Under the pieces are notes generated by a model that was given only the letters and a program-made list of their open reading frames with translations, had not been told where the DNA came from and ran no database searches. DNA of 64,000 bases from the NCBI RefSeq assembly GCF_030450125.1, contig NZ_CP123923.1, positions 5,456,001-5,520,000 of the forward strand, read 5' to 3'. The position numbers and the translations under genes were made by a program. This document shows positions 16,064-25,069 of this stretch, one piece after another (the first letter of the stretch is position 1; each line of letters begins with the position of its first letter). The DNA comes from Streptomyces sp. WP-1 (GTDB taxonomy: Bacteria; Actinomycetota; Actinomycetes; Streptomycetales; Streptomycetaceae).

Positions 16064-17041
16064 TCAGCGCGCGGAGAAGCCGTACACCGTCTGCGAGCGG
16101 TACACCTCGCCGGGGCGCAGCACCGTGGACGGGAAGTCCGGGTGGTTCGGGGAGTCCGGGAAGTGCTGGGTCTCCAGGGCGATCCCGTCGCAGGGGGCGA
16201 AGGGCGCGGGCAGGTGGTCGCCGGTGTAGAGCTGGAGACCGGGTTCGGTCGTGGAGACGGTGAGGGTACGGCCGGACGACGGGTCGTGCAGCTCGGCGAC
16301 CTCCTCGGGCGCGGTCGTGACCCCCTTGTCGAGCACGAAGTTGTGGTCGTAGCCCGTGCCCACCTTGCGCGCGCCGCGGAAGTCGAAGCGCGAGCCGGCC
16401 ACCTCGCGCAGCTCGCCCGTGGGGATCAGGTCCTCGCCGGTCGGCGTCAACCGGGAGGCGGCGAGCCGCAGTTCGTGCCCGGCCGCCGAACCCGTCCCGG
16501 AACCGGCGAGGTTGAAGTAGCCGTGGCTGGTGAGCGCGACCACCGTCGGGGCGTCCGTCGTCGCCTCGTACGCGATCCGCAGGGCGCCGTCGGCGTCCAG
16601 CGTGTACGTCACCGCCACGTCCAGCCGGCCGGGGAAACCCTCCTCGCCGTGCGGACTCACCCGGGCCAGCCGCACCCCGTGCGCGACGCCCGTCGCCTCC
16701 CACACCCGCTTGTCGAACCCCCGCGCACCTCCGTGCAGCAGATGGGGCCCCTCGTTCGGCTCCAGGGCGTACACCGCGTCGTCCAGCGGGAACCGCGCCC
16801 CCGCGAGCCGGTTGGCGTACCGCCCGACCAGCGCGCCCAGGTACGGCTCCGGGTGCGCGAGATAGCCGTCGAGACCCGCGAACCCGAGCACCACGTCCGC
16901 CGTCCGGCCCTCCCGGTCCGGCACCTCCACCGAGCGCACGATCCCGCCGTACGTCAGAACCTCCACCCGCGTCCCGCCCCGCTGAAGCGTCCAGCGGTGG
17001 ACCTCGGTGCCGTCGGGAAGTGTGCCGAAGAGTTCGCTCAT
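16064..17041 (-). CDS. galM: Aldose 1-epimerase (mutarotase)
   Basis: A 325-residue enzyme that interconverts alpha and beta anomers of galactose, glucose or related sugars. The family fold is shown by GGIVRSVEVPDREGRTADVVLGF, the RYANRLAGARFPLD segment, GPHLLHGG with its binding His, TSHGYFNL with the catalytic His, and DHLPAPFAPCDGIALETQHFPDSPNHPDFPS near the C-terminus; the catalytic Glu should be in that last segment. It lies alone, divergent from an SRPBCC gene with about 46 bp between. Confidence 0.93.
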   Translation of the reverse strand: MSELFGTLPDGTEVHRWTLQRGGTRVEVLTYGGIVRSVEVPDREGRTADVVLGFAGLDGYLAHPEPYLGALVGRYANRLAGARFPLDDAVYALEPNEGPHLLHGGARGFDKRVWEATGVAHGVRLARVSPHGEEGFPGRLDVAVTYTLDADGALRIAYEATTDAPTVVALTSHGYFNLAGSGTGSAAGHELRLAASRLTPTGEDLIPTGELREVAGSRFDFRGARKVGTGYDHNFVLDKGVTTAPEEVAELHDPSSGRTLTVSTTEPGLQLYTGDHLPAPFAPCDGIALETQHFPDSPNHPDFPSTVLRPGEVYRSQTVYGFSAR

Positions 17042-17087
17042 GCCGGAACCCTAGGTGACCGGCGCGGTCGTCTATAGCGTGCCGTGC

Positions 17088-17609
17088 ATGCGACCCGTCA
17101 CCGTGTCGACCGAGGTTCCGTACCCGCCCGCGCAGGTCCATGACTTCCTCGAAGTGATGGCCCATCACGAGCGGTTCACCGACCACTACCTGACCGACTG
17201 GCGCTACAGCGGCCCGAGCCGGGGCTTCGGCGCCCGCGCCACCGTCACCGCCGCCCTGGGCGGCACCCGGACCGATGTCAGCATCGAGGTCATCAACTCC
17301 GAACCGCCGCACCGCGTCGTCGAGCACAACGTCAGCGCCGCCGGCCGCCGCCAGGCCCACGGCACGTACACCATCGCCCCGCTCCCGGACGGCGCCGGCA
17401 GCCGGGTCTCCTTCACCTGCACCTGGCTGTGCGCGCCGCTGCCCGAACGCCTGCTGGCCCCCGTCGTCCGCGCCGCGATGCGCCGCGCCAACCGGACGGT
17501 CATGCGCCGCCTGGCCGCCGAACTCGCCCGGCACGCGAGCGAGGACGGGGGCGGAGGCAGGGACGGGGGCGGGGGCGGGGGAGTCACGCCACCGGACCGG
17601 CGGCCGTGA
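17088..17609 (+). CDS. SRPBCC-family (START-like) protein
   Basis: A 173-residue lipid/polyketide-binding-fold protein (polyketide cyclase/dehydrase type). The N-terminus MRPVTVSTEVPYPPAQVHDFLEV is the usual first strand plus helix; RVSFTCTWLCAPLPERLLAPVVRAAMRRANRTVMRRLAAEL is the long C-terminal helix. The tail is Gly-rich low complexity. The ATG at 17088 fits the family start; the frame extends to 17055 without a better site. Its last 26 bases overlap the end of the convergent SGNH gene. Confidence 0.8.
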   Translation: MRPVTVSTEVPYPPAQVHDFLEVMAHHERFTDHYLTDWRYSGPSRGFGARATVTAALGGTRTDVSIEVINSEPPHRVVEHNVSAAGRRQAHGTYTIAPLPDGAGSRVSFTCTWLCAPLPERLLAPVVRAAMRRANRTVMRRLAAELARHASEDGGGGRDGGGGGGVTPPDRRP

Positions 17610-18468
17610 CCGTCCGGTAGGCGATCGACGCCAGCCGGGCCTGGCCGTCCTTGCTGGGGTGGAACCAGTCCCAGTGGCTGAGCTGGTCGGTGTCGAAGCG
17701 GTAGTCGTACACCGCGTCGCCGTCGAAGCGGCAGCGGCGGTCGGCGGCGCAGACCTCCTTCAGCACCTTGTTGTAGGCCACCACCCGGTCCTCGACCTGG
17801 TCGCGCCGGTGCTCGGCCGCCTCGCCCAGGTCGTCGGCGTCGCCCAGCATCGAGGGGCAGATGCCGAGCTTCCAGACCTCCTTGCCCAGCGGATTGCCCC
17901 GGCCCTGCTCCCAGAGCCGCTTCAGGTTCGGCACGCTCGCGACGTACACCTGCGTCTTCGGGGCGGTCGCGCGCAGGGTGCGCAGGGCCTCCTCGAAGTC
18001 CGCGCGGAACCCGGCGACCGGGGTCATCGCCCGGGTGGAGGAGCGGCAGGCGTCGTTCGCGCCGACCATCACGGTGACCAGTTCCGGGTCGCGACTCGCC
18101 GCATCCGCCATCTGCTGCGAAAGATCCGCCATCCGGGCGCCCGTCATCGCGTAGTTCCAGCTGTGCGTGGCCGCGCCCGCCGCGCCCAGGAGCCGTACCG
18201 CCAGGCTCTCCACCGCGGCGTCGCTGCCCGTCGCCCAGGACACCTCGGGGCAGTCCGACAGCACCGTGCACGCGTCGAAGCCGCGGGTGATGGAGTCGCC
18301 GACGGCGGCGACCGAGGCCGGACTGCGGTTCCACACCGGCGCCTGTGCGGCCCGGGTCCCGGTGCCCCGGGCCGTGGGCGAACCCTGGGCGTCGCACCCG
18401 GCGACGCCCAGCACGGTGGCCGCCGCCACGGCCAGGGCGGGCCGCGCCCACTGGCTTCGCTTCCGCAT
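17584..18468 (-). CDS. SGNH/GDSL hydrolase, lipoprotein
   Basis: A 294-residue exported esterase/lipase of the SGNH fold. The signal peptide ends in the lipobox VAGC, so it should be a membrane-anchored lipoprotein. Catalytic blocks are VGDSITRG (Ser), MVGANDAC (Asn block) and DWFHPSKDGQ (Asp/His pair). Two Cys-containing loops (ACTVLSDCPE and CAADRRC) suggest disulfides outside the cell. The ATG at 18468 was chosen because the signal peptide starts there (MRKRSQWARPALAVAAATVLG). Substrate unknown. Confidence 0.88.
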   Translation of the reverse strand: MRKRSQWARPALAVAAATVLGVAGCDAQGSPTARGTGTRAAQAPVWNRSPASVAAVGDSITRGFDACTVLSDCPEVSWATGSDAAVESLAVRLLGAAGAATHSWNYAMTGARMADLSQQMADAASRDPELVTVMVGANDACRSSTRAMTPVAGFRADFEEALRTLRATAPKTQVYVASVPNLKRLWEQGRGNPLGKEVWKLGICPSMLGDADDLGEAAEHRRDQVEDRVVAYNKVLKEVCAADRRCRFDGDAVYDYRFDTDQLSHWDWFHPSKDGQARLASIAYRTVTAAGPVA

Positions 18469-18724
18469 GCCCGCTGTTCTCCTCGCTCGAAGTCGGGTGC
18501 CTTCCCCCATATCAACGTGCGAGGGTTCCCGGCGCCGGGTCCGCTGGAACGAACGGGGCCCGTACAAGCGTCCCACTGGGTGAATGGTGAAGGATTCCTG
18601 GCACCGGGACCGACGGTACGTCACACTCCTTGCCCCGCCGCAAGGTAGCCTCGCCATCAGCGCGGCCGTGGTGCCACAGCCGCCGGCAAGCCAGCAAGAT
18701 GTCCCGCTCAGCCCGGAGGTTCCG

Positions 18725-19219
18725 GTGACGACCCGTGGAGTTCTGTACGTGCACTCCGCGCCGCGCGCGCTGTGCCCGCACGTCGAGTGGGCCATCGCCG
18801 GGGTGCTCGGCACGCGCGTCAACCTCGACTGGATCCGGCAGCCCGCCGCGCCCGGCACCTGGCGCTCCGAGTTCTCCTGGCAGGGCCGGCCCGGCACCGC
18901 CTCCAAGCTCGCCTCCGCGCTGCGCGGCTGGCATCTGCTGCGCTTCGAGGTCACCGCGGAGCCCTGCGCCACCGCCGAGGGCGAGCGCTACAGCTGCACC
19001 CCCGACCTGGGCATCTTCCACGCCGTCACCGGTATCCACGGCGACATCCTCATCCCCGAGGACCGCCTGCGCGCCGCCCTCACCCGCTCCCAGCGCGAGG
19101 AGACGGACCTGGAGGCCGAGATCGCCAAGCTGCTCGGCAAGCCGTGGGACGACGAACTGGAGCCGTTCCGGTACGCCGGGGAGGGCGCGCCGGTGCGCTG
19201 GCTGCACCAGGTGGTCTGA
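18725..19219 (+). CDS. DUF3145 protein
   Basis: A 164-residue actinobacterial protein of unknown function, starting VTTRGVLYVHSAPRALCPHVEWAIAGVLG and ending in PVRWLHQVV. The GTG at 18725 has GGAGG a few bases upstream; an ATG at 18584 would add 47 residues with no family similarity. It is conserved next to the fatty acid synthase operon in Streptomyces, with which it converges across a terminator. That constant position suggests, but does not prove, a link to lipid metabolism. Confidence 0.88.
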   Translation: MTTRGVLYVHSAPRALCPHVEWAIAGVLGTRVNLDWIRQPAAPGTWRSEFSWQGRPGTASKLASALRGWHLLRFEVTAEPCATAEGERYSCTPDLGIFHAVTGIHGDILIPEDRLRAALTRSQREETDLEAEIAKLLGKPWDDELEPFRYAGEGAPVRWLHQVV

Positions 19220-19254
19220 GTCCCGGTACGGCCGCGCGGTTCGTCCCCGGGCAC

Positions 19255-19291
19255 GGGAAAGGGCCCCCACCGGCTGGTGGGGGCCCTTCCC
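19255..19291. terminator. Bidirectional terminator between DUF3145 and fabF
   Basis: Stem GGGCCCCCACC (19261-19271), loop GGCT, GGTGGGGGCCC (19276-19286), extended by GGGAA/TTCCC with one bulged A: about 16 bp. It lies in the 81-bp gap between convergent genes and should end the fab operon transcript. Confidence 0.8.
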
Positions 19292-19300
19292 TGTGCGTAC

Positions 19301-20563
19301 TCAGATGGTGCGGAACGCCAGCACCACGTTGTGGCCGCCGAACCCGAACGAGTCGTTCAGCGCGGCGATCCGGCCCTCCGGCAGCTGCCGGGCCTCGCCG
19401 ACCACGATGTCCGCGTTGACCTCGGGGTCGAGGTCCTTCATGTTGATCGTCGGGGGCGCCGTACGGTTCACCAGCGCCAGGATCGACGCCACCGTCTCGA
19501 TGCCGCCGGCGCCACCGAGCAGGTGACCGGTCATCGACTTGGTCGCGGAGATCGCCATGTGCTCGACGTCGTCGCCGAACACCTTCCACAGCGCCTTGAT
19601 CTCGGCGACATCACCCTGCGGGGTGGACGTGGCGTGCGCGTTGACGTGCACGACCTCGGCCGGCTTCAGATCCGTGTTGTCCAGCAGGTTCTGGAGCGCG
19701 TGCGCGATGCCGTTGCCCGAGGGCTCCGGCTGCGTGATGTGGTGGCTGTCGGCGGAGATGCCCTGGCCGACCGCCTCCACGTAGATCCGGGCGCCGCGAG
19801 CCTTCGCGTGCTCCTCGGACTCCAGGATGATCACACCGGCGCCCTCGCCGAGCACGAAGCCGTCGCGGCCCGTGTCGAAGGGCCGGGACGCGCCCGAGGG
19901 GTCGTCGTTGTTCTTGGACATCGCCATCATGTTGCCGAACGCGGCGATGGGCAGCGGGTGGATCGCGGCCTCGGTGCCACCGGCGATGACGACGTCCGCA
20001 CGCCCGGTGCGGATCATCTCGATCGCGTACCCGATGGCCTCGGCGCCGGAGGCGCAGGCCGACACGGGGGTGTGCACGCCGGCGCGCGCGCCCAGGTCGA
20101 TACCGACGTTGGCCGCCGGGGAGTTGGGCATGAGCATCGGCACGGTGTGCGGGGAGACGCGGCGTACGCCCTTCTCCCGCAGCACGTCGTACTGGTCGAG
20201 CAGCGTCGTCACACCGCCGATGCCGGAGGCGATCACGGTGCCGAGGCGGTCGGGGTTGACGGACGCGTCCTCGCCGGCCCGGGCGGTGAAGCCGGCGTCC
20301 TTCCACGCCTCGCGCGCGGCGATCAGCGCGAACTGCGCCGAGCGGTCGAGCTTGCGGGCCTGCGGCCGGGGGATGATCTCACCCGGCTCGACGGCGATAC
20401 GGGCGGCGATGCGGACCGGGAGGTCCGCCGCCCACTCCTCCTCCAGGAGGCGGACACCGGACTCGCCGGCGACCAGGGCCTCCCAGAACGAGGCTGCGTC
20501 GCCACCCAGCGGTGTGGTTGCGCCGATACCGGTGACGACCACGGTGCGATTGGTCGGGCTCAC
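19301..20563 (-). CDS. fabF: Beta-ketoacyl-ACP synthase II
   Basis: Condensing enzyme of type II fatty acid synthesis that extends acyl-ACP with malonyl-ACP. The 420 residues carry the full KAS II active site: nucleophile Cys in SACASGAEAIGYA (about 168), His in VNAHATSTPQGD, and the second His in SFGFGGHNVVL near the C-terminus. The Lys of ATKSMTGHLLGGAGG is also present. It is last in the operon fabD-fabH-acpP-fabF, about 110 bp after acpP. All catalytic residues are intact. Confidence 0.96.
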   Translation of the reverse strand: MSPTNRTVVVTGIGATTPLGGDAASFWEALVAGESGVRLLEEEWAADLPVRIAARIAVEPGEIIPRPQARKLDRSAQFALIAAREAWKDAGFTARAGEDASVNPDRLGTVIASGIGGVTTLLDQYDVLREKGVRRVSPHTVPMLMPNSPAANVGIDLGARAGVHTPVSACASGAEAIGYAIEMIRTGRADVVIAGGTEAAIHPLPIAAFGNMMAMSKNNDDPSGASRPFDTGRDGFVLGEGAGVIILESEEHAKARGARIYVEAVGQGISADSHHITQPEPSGNGIAHALQNLLDNTDLKPAEVVHVNAHATSTPQGDVAEIKALWKVFGDDVEHMAISATKSMTGHLLGGAGGIETVASILALVNRTAPPTINMKDLDPEVNADIVVGEARQLPEGRIAALNDSFGFGGHNVVLAFRTI

Positions 20564-20676
20564 GGGAATTCTCTCTCCAACGGATGCGGGAATCTACGGC
20601 GCCACCGCCGGGTGGCGGGGCCTTGCCAGCCTGACGGCCTCGCGGCCTGACGGCCGTAGGGCCTTCAGCGGATGGC

Positions 20677-20925
20677 TCAGGCCTGGTGCTTGAGGATGTA
20701 GTCGGTCGCGTCGCCGACGGTCTTGAGGTTCTTGACGTCCTCGTCCGGGATCTTCACGTCGAAGCGCTCCTCGGCGGCGACGACGACCTCGACCATGGAC
20801 AGCGAGTCGACGTCCAGGTCGTCGGTGAAGGACTTGTCCACCTGGACGTCCTCAACCGGGATGCCGGCGATCTCGTTGACGATTTCGGCGAGACCTTCGA
20901 CGATCTCTTCCTGAGTGGCGGCCAT
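20677..20925 (-). CDS. acpP: Acyl carrier protein of fatty acid synthesis
   Basis: An 82-residue acidic carrier protein. Ser41 in DLDVDSLSMVE is the attachment site for 4'-phosphopantetheine. MAATQEEIVEGLAEIVNEIAG is the usual helix 1. The start at 20925 was chosen over 20967 because AAGGAGCGCCTGAC lies just upstream and it matches other ACPs. It sits between fabH and fabF in the fab operon, the expected order. Confidence 0.96.
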   Translation of the reverse strand: MAATQEEIVEGLAEIVNEIAGIPVEDVQVDKSFTDDLDVDSLSMVEVVVAAEERFDVKIPDEDVKNLKTVGDATDYILKHQA

Positions 20926-21005
20926 GTCAGGCGCTCCTTCTTCGATGTTCCAGACGGTTTGTGGCATTTACCCCCCACCGGATCGCATGATCCGGCACGG
21001 AGTGC

Positions 21006-22037
21006 CTAGGGGAGGGTAACGACCGTGGCGGCGTAGACGAGACCCGCCCCGAATCCGATGACGAGCGCGGTGTCACCGCTCTTCGCCTCCCCGGTCGCCA
21101 GGAGCCGCTCCATGGCGAGCGGGATCGAGGCGGCCGAGGTGTTGCCGGTGGTGCGGATGTCACGGGCGACCGTGACATGCTCCGGCAGCTTGAGAGTCTT
21201 CACCATCGAGTCGATGATCCGCACATTGGCCTGGTGCGGGATGAAGACATCCAGGTCTTCCGAGGTGATCCCGGCCGCGTCCAGCGCCTGCTGGGCGACC
21301 TTCGCCATCTCGAACACGGCCCAGCGGAACACCGCTTGGCCCTCCTGCGTGATCGCGGGGAACTTGATGTTTCCCTCGCTGTCCAGCGGAAGCTCGTTGA
21401 CGTCGCCCACGTGGAACCGGTCCCACGAGACGGTCTGCTTGATGGTCTCGGACTTGTCGCCCTCGGAGCCCCACACGGTCGGGCCGATGGCCGGCTCCGT
21501 GGCGGGCCCGACGACGACCGCGCCGGCGCCGTCGCCGAACAGGAAGGCCGTGGCCCGGTCCTCCAGGTCGGTCAGGTCGCTGAGCCGCTCCACGCCGATC
21601 ACCACGACGTACTCGGCGGAGCCCTCCACGACCATGCCCTTGGCCAGGGTGAGGCCGTAGCCGAAGCCCGCGCAGCCGGCCGAGATGTCGAAGGCGGCCG
21701 CCTTCTCGGTGCCGAGCTGGTCGGCGATCGAGGTGGCGATGGCCGGGGTCTGGGCGAAGTGCGACACCGTCGACACGACGACCGCGCCGACCTGCGAGGC
21801 GTCGATACCGGCGTCGGCGATCGCCTTGCCGGCCGCCTCGACCGACATCGCGGCCACCGTCTCCTCGGGGCCCGCCCAGTGCCGGGTCTCGATGCCGGAG
21901 CGGGAGCGGATCCACTCGTCGGACGAGTCGATCTTCTCCAGGATCACCTCGTTGGGCACCACCCGGGTCGGGCGGTAGCCGCCGACACCGAGGATGCGCG
22001 CGTACGGGGCGCCCTTGCTGGGCTTGATCTTCGCCAT
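21006..22037 (-). CDS. fabH: Beta-ketoacyl-ACP synthase III
   Basis: Initiates fatty acid synthesis by condensing an acyl-CoA (branched or straight starter in Streptomyces) with malonyl-ACP. The 343 residues show the Cys-His-Asn triad: SAGCAGFGYGL (about 117), IPHQANVRI and TTGNTSAASIP. It follows fabD after a 24-bp spacer containing AAGGAGC as ribosome site. Standard length and complete. Confidence 0.96.
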   Translation of the reverse strand: MAKIKPSKGAPYARILGVGGYRPTRVVPNEVILEKIDSSDEWIRSRSGIETRHWAGPEETVAAMSVEAAGKAIADAGIDASQVGAVVVSTVSHFAQTPAIATSIADQLGTEKAAAFDISAGCAGFGYGLTLAKGMVVEGSAEYVVVIGVERLSDLTDLEDRATAFLFGDGAGAVVVGPATEPAIGPTVWGSEGDKSETIKQTVSWDRFHVGDVNELPLDSEGNIKFPAITQEGQAVFRWAVFEMAKVAQQALDAAGITSEDLDVFIPHQANVRIIDSMVKTLKLPEHVTVARDIRTTGNTSAASIPLAMERLLATGEAKSGDTALVIGFGAGLVYAATVVTLP

Positions 22038-22061
22038 CTACGGCTCCTTAGGCGTCAGGCG

Positions 22062-22994
22062 TCAGGCGTCGACGTGCTCGGTGATGAGCGCACGGGCCGC
22101 GTCGAGGTCGTCGGGGGTCTTCAGGGCCAGCGTCCTGACGCCGGGCAGTGCCCGCTTGGCCAGTCCGGTGAGCGTGCCGCCGGGGCACACCTCGATGAGC
22201 GCGGTGACGCCCAGCTCCTTGAACGTCTCCATGCACAGGTCCCAGCGCACCGGGTTGGCCACCTGGCCGACCAGGCGCTCCAGCACCTCGGCGCCGGACG
22301 TGACGGACGCGCCGTCCTTGTTGGAGACGTAGGGGACCTCGGGGTCGGCGGGCGCGAGGCCGGCGGCGGCTTCGGCCAGCGTCGCGACCGCGGGGGCCAT
22401 GTGCCGGGTGTGGAAGGCGCCGGCCACCTTCAGCGGGACGACCTTGCGCACGCCCTCGGGCTTGTCCTCGTTCAGCACCGCCAGCTGCTCCAGCGTGCCC
22501 GCCGCGACGATCTGCCCCGCGCCGTTGATGTTCGCCGGCGTCAGGCCCAGCTTCTCCAGGTGCGCGAGGGAGGTCTCGGGGTCGCCGCCGAGCAGCGCCG
22601 ACATGCCGGTCCCGGTGATCGCGGCGGCGTCCGCCATGGCGAGGCCACGGGTGCGGACCAGCTTCAGGGCCGCGGCGTCCGGCAGCACGCCCGCGAAGAC
22701 GGCCGCGGTGATCTCGCCGACGCTGTGCCCGGCCACCGCGCCCGGCGCGATCTCCGACATGGCACCCAGTGCCGCGGCGGACAGGATCCCGGCGGCGACC
22801 AGCAGCGGCTGCGCCACGGCGGTGTCCCGGATCGCGTCGGCGTCGGCCTGGGTTCCGTAATGCACCAGGTCGAGACCGATGGCGTCCGACCACGCGGCGA
22901 CACGGTCGGCGGCGCCGGGGAGTTCGAGCCAGGGGGTCAGGAAGCCGGGCGTCTGGGCGCCCTGGCCGGGAGCGACGAGTACGAGCACTCTCAC
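22062..22994 (-). CDS. fabD: Malonyl-CoA:ACP transacylase
   Basis: Loads malonyl from CoA to ACP. The 310 residues include APGQGAQTPGF at the N-terminus, nucleophile Ser in AVAGHSVGEITAA (about 94), and GAFHTRHM with the catalytic His. First structural gene of the fab operon, 83 bp after fasR; that gap holds an inverted repeat likely used for regulation. Its stop codon lies within a short GGCGTCA tandem repeat, harmless to the protein. Confidence 0.95.
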   Translation of the reverse strand: MRVLVLVAPGQGAQTPGFLTPWLELPGAADRVAAWSDAIGLDLVHYGTQADADAIRDTAVAQPLLVAAGILSAAALGAMSEIAPGAVAGHSVGEITAAVFAGVLPDAAALKLVRTRGLAMADAAAITGTGMSALLGGDPETSLAHLEKLGLTPANINGAGQIVAAGTLEQLAVLNEDKPEGVRKVVPLKVAGAFHTRHMAPAVATLAEAAAGLAPADPEVPYVSNKDGASVTSGAEVLERLVGQVANPVRWDLCMETFKELGVTALIEVCPGGTLTGLAKRALPGVRTLALKTPDDLDAARALITEHVDA

Positions 22995-23054
22995 ACTCTC
23001 TCTTGGGTACGGGCACGGCCGCCCGTGGGGACAGGGACGAAGAACACGAAGGGC

Positions 23055-23075
23055 TTTTGTTGACCTCCGACAAAA
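23055..23075 (-). promoter_or_regulatory. Inverted repeat upstream of fabD, candidate FasR site
   Basis: TTTTGT (23055-23060), nine bases, ACAAAA (23070-23075). This AT-rich dyad stands out in the GC-rich fasR-fabD gap, 61-81 bp before the fabD start. FasR is known to act at the fabD promoter in S. coelicolor; that this repeat is its site is inference. Confidence 0.5.
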
Positions 23076-23077
23076 CC

Positions 23078-24283
23078 CTATGCCTGGGGGTCACCGTCGG
23101 CCAGGCGCCCCAGGATGAGCGCGATCCGCAGCGTGAACGCGGATCGTACATCCGAAGGCGACCACCCGGTGACGTCTGTCACACGTCGGAGCCGGTAGCG
23201 CACGGTGTTCGGGTGAACGAAGAGCATGCGCGCCGCGCCCTCCAGGCTGCTCGCCTGCTCCAGGTAGACACTCAGGGTTTCCAGGAGCGCCGATCCGGCC
23301 TCTCCCAGTGGTCTGTAGATCTCCTCCACCAACTGCTCACGGGCGCTCGGATCGCCCGCGATCGCGCGCTCCGGCAGCAGATCGTCCGCCAGCACGGGCC
23401 GCGGCGCGTCCTGCCACGCCGTGCACGCCTTCAGCCCGGCCGCGGCGGCCTGCGCGGACCGGGTGGCGGCCAGCAGGTCCGGTACGACGGGACCGGCGAC
23501 CACCGGACCCGCCGCGTACGGCCCGATCAGAGACTTCGCCACCGCGAGCGGGTTGGGGCTGCCGCCCGCGATCACCACGAGGCGGTTCCCGAGCACGCCG
23601 GTGAGCACCTGGAGCTTGGCGTGCCGCGCGGCCCGCCGGATCGCCTCCACGGTCAGCTCGCTGTCCCCGTCCGGGGCGGTGCCGAGGACGACGCACACAT
23701 GCTCGGGGGAGTTCCAGCCCAGCGCGGCGGCCCGGCTGACGGCGCCCTCGTCGGCCTCGCCGCTGAGCACGGCGTTGACCACCAGCGACTCCAGGCGCGC
23801 GTCCCAGGCACCGCGTGCCTCGGCGGCCTGGGCGTACACCTGGGCGGTCGCGAAGGCGATCTCCCGCGCGTACACCAGCAGCGCCTCGCGCAGCACGCGC
23901 TCGTCGCCCGGGGCGGCCACCTCGTCGATGGCGCTCTCCATGACCTCGATGGTGGTGCGCACCATCTCCACGGTCTGCCGCAGCGTGATCGCCCGGGTCA
24001 GCTCGCGCGGCGCGGTCCCGAAGACGTCCGTGGAGATCGCCTGGGGGGTGTCCGGGTGCCGGAACCACTCGGTGAACGCCGCGATGCCCGCCTGGGCGAC
24101 CAGTCCGATCCAGGACCGGTTCTCCGGGGGCATCGCCCGGTACCACGGCAGGGTCTCGTCCATCCGCGCGATGGCCTGGGCGGCGAGACTCCCGGAGGAC
24201 TTCTCCAGCCGTTTCAGGGTCGCGGCGTGCGTATGGACGAAGGATGCTGCGGGGTCACCAGGGTGGGATTCGGGTTCGGGCAC
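23078..24283 (-). CDS. fasR: Fatty acid synthesis regulator, PucR/CdaR type
   Basis: A 401-residue transcription factor. The C-terminal PucR helix-turn-helix reads TLSVYLEQASSLEGAARMLFVHPNTVRYRLRRVTDVTGW (about 330-370). The middle is a GGDEF-like regulatory fold and the N-terminal part is helical. It lies directly upstream of fabD in the same direction, the position of FasR (SCO2386 in S. coelicolor), which activates the fab operon. Assignment rests on this synteny plus the domain type. Confidence 0.9.
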   Translation of the reverse strand: MPEPESHPGDPAASFVHTHAATLKRLEKSSGSLAAQAIARMDETLPWYRAMPPENRSWIGLVAQAGIAAFTEWFRHPDTPQAISTDVFGTAPRELTRAITLRQTVEMVRTTIEVMESAIDEVAAPGDERVLREALLVYAREIAFATAQVYAQAAEARGAWDARLESLVVNAVLSGEADEGAVSRAAALGWNSPEHVCVVLGTAPDGDSELTVEAIRRAARHAKLQVLTGVLGNRLVVIAGGSPNPLAVAKSLIGPYAAGPVVAGPVVPDLLAATRSAQAAAAGLKACTAWQDAPRPVLADDLLPERAIAGDPSAREQLVEEIYRPLGEAGSALLETLSVYLEQASSLEGAARMLFVHPNTVRYRLRRVTDVTGWSPSDVRSAFTLRIALILGRLADGDPQA

Positions 24284-24376
24284 GGGGACAAGAGTGCCTT
24301 ATCAGGACGGGACCATGCGTCGCCGGGTCGGCGACCCGGGGCCCGCGCGCACCGGGGACGGGACTACGGTGGGCCC

Positions 24377-25033
24377 GTGATCGACGTACGGCGCGCCGCC
24401 GAGCGCTACCCGGGCGGGGACCCGGCGGCCGGGATCGAGACCCGCCACGCCTTCTCCTTCGGCCCGCACTACGACCCCGGCAATCTGCGCTTCGGCCCGC
24501 TGATCGCCTGCAACGAGGAACGGCTCGCGCCCGGCGCCGGATTCGGCGAACACCCGCACAGCCACACCGAGATCGTCACCTGGGTGATCGAGGGCGCGCT
24601 GACCCACCGCGACTCCGCGGGCCACGAGCGGACCGTGCGCGCGGGGGACGTCCAGCATCTGAGCGCGGCGGCGGGCGTACGGCACGTCGAACGCAACGAC
24701 GGCGAGGGCCCGTTGGTCTTCCTCCAGATGTGGCTGGCCCCGCTGGAGCCGGGCGGCGAGCCGTCGTACGGCATCGTCCCCGGCATCGCCGACGCCACCC
24801 CCTACGCGGTCCCGGCCGCGGGCGCGATGCTGCATGTGCGCCGGCTGGGCGCGGGGGAGCGGACCGCCGTACCGGACGCGGCGTACCTGTACGTCCATGT
24901 CGTGCGCGGCGAACTGCTGCTGGACGGCGCCGGGCTGGGCGCCGGGGACGCGGCCCGGGTCACCGGCGCGCGGGGCCTGGAGGCGGTCGCGGTGACGCCC
25001 GCCGAGCTGCTCGTCTGGGAGATGTCCGGCTGA
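24377..25033 (+). CDS. Pirin-family protein
   Basis: A 218-residue cupin-fold protein. The N-terminal cupin keeps the pirin metal site: EHPHSHTEIVTWVIEGALTHRDS and VQHLSAAAGVRHVERN (three His and one Glu). The second cupin is shorter and degenerate. Some pirins are quercetinases, others redox-sensing cofactors. The GTG at 24377 is the only sensible start; the open frame further upstream runs antisense through fasR. It is divergent from fasR with about 93 bp between. Confidence 0.85.
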   Translation: MIDVRRAAERYPGGDPAAGIETRHAFSFGPHYDPGNLRFGPLIACNEERLAPGAGFGEHPHSHTEIVTWVIEGALTHRDSAGHERTVRAGDVQHLSAAAGVRHVERNDGEGPLVFLQMWLAPLEPGGEPSYGIVPGIADATPYAVPAAGAMLHVRRLGAGERTAVPDAAYLYVHVVRGELLLDGAGLGAGDAARVTGARGLEAVAVTPAELLVWEMSG

Positions 25034-25069
25034 CGGGCCCCGCTCGCGGCCCCGGCGCCGACGGCCGGG

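Noticed and set aside
17540..17600. GGGGGCGGGGGC stretch as a G-quadruplex control element
   Set aside because: It encodes the Gly-rich tail of the SRPBCC protein at the end of the gene; with this base composition such runs are expected by chance.
22769..24376. Long N-terminal extension of the pirin frame
   Set aside because: It is antisense to fabD and fasR; the pirin family starts at the GTG at 24377.
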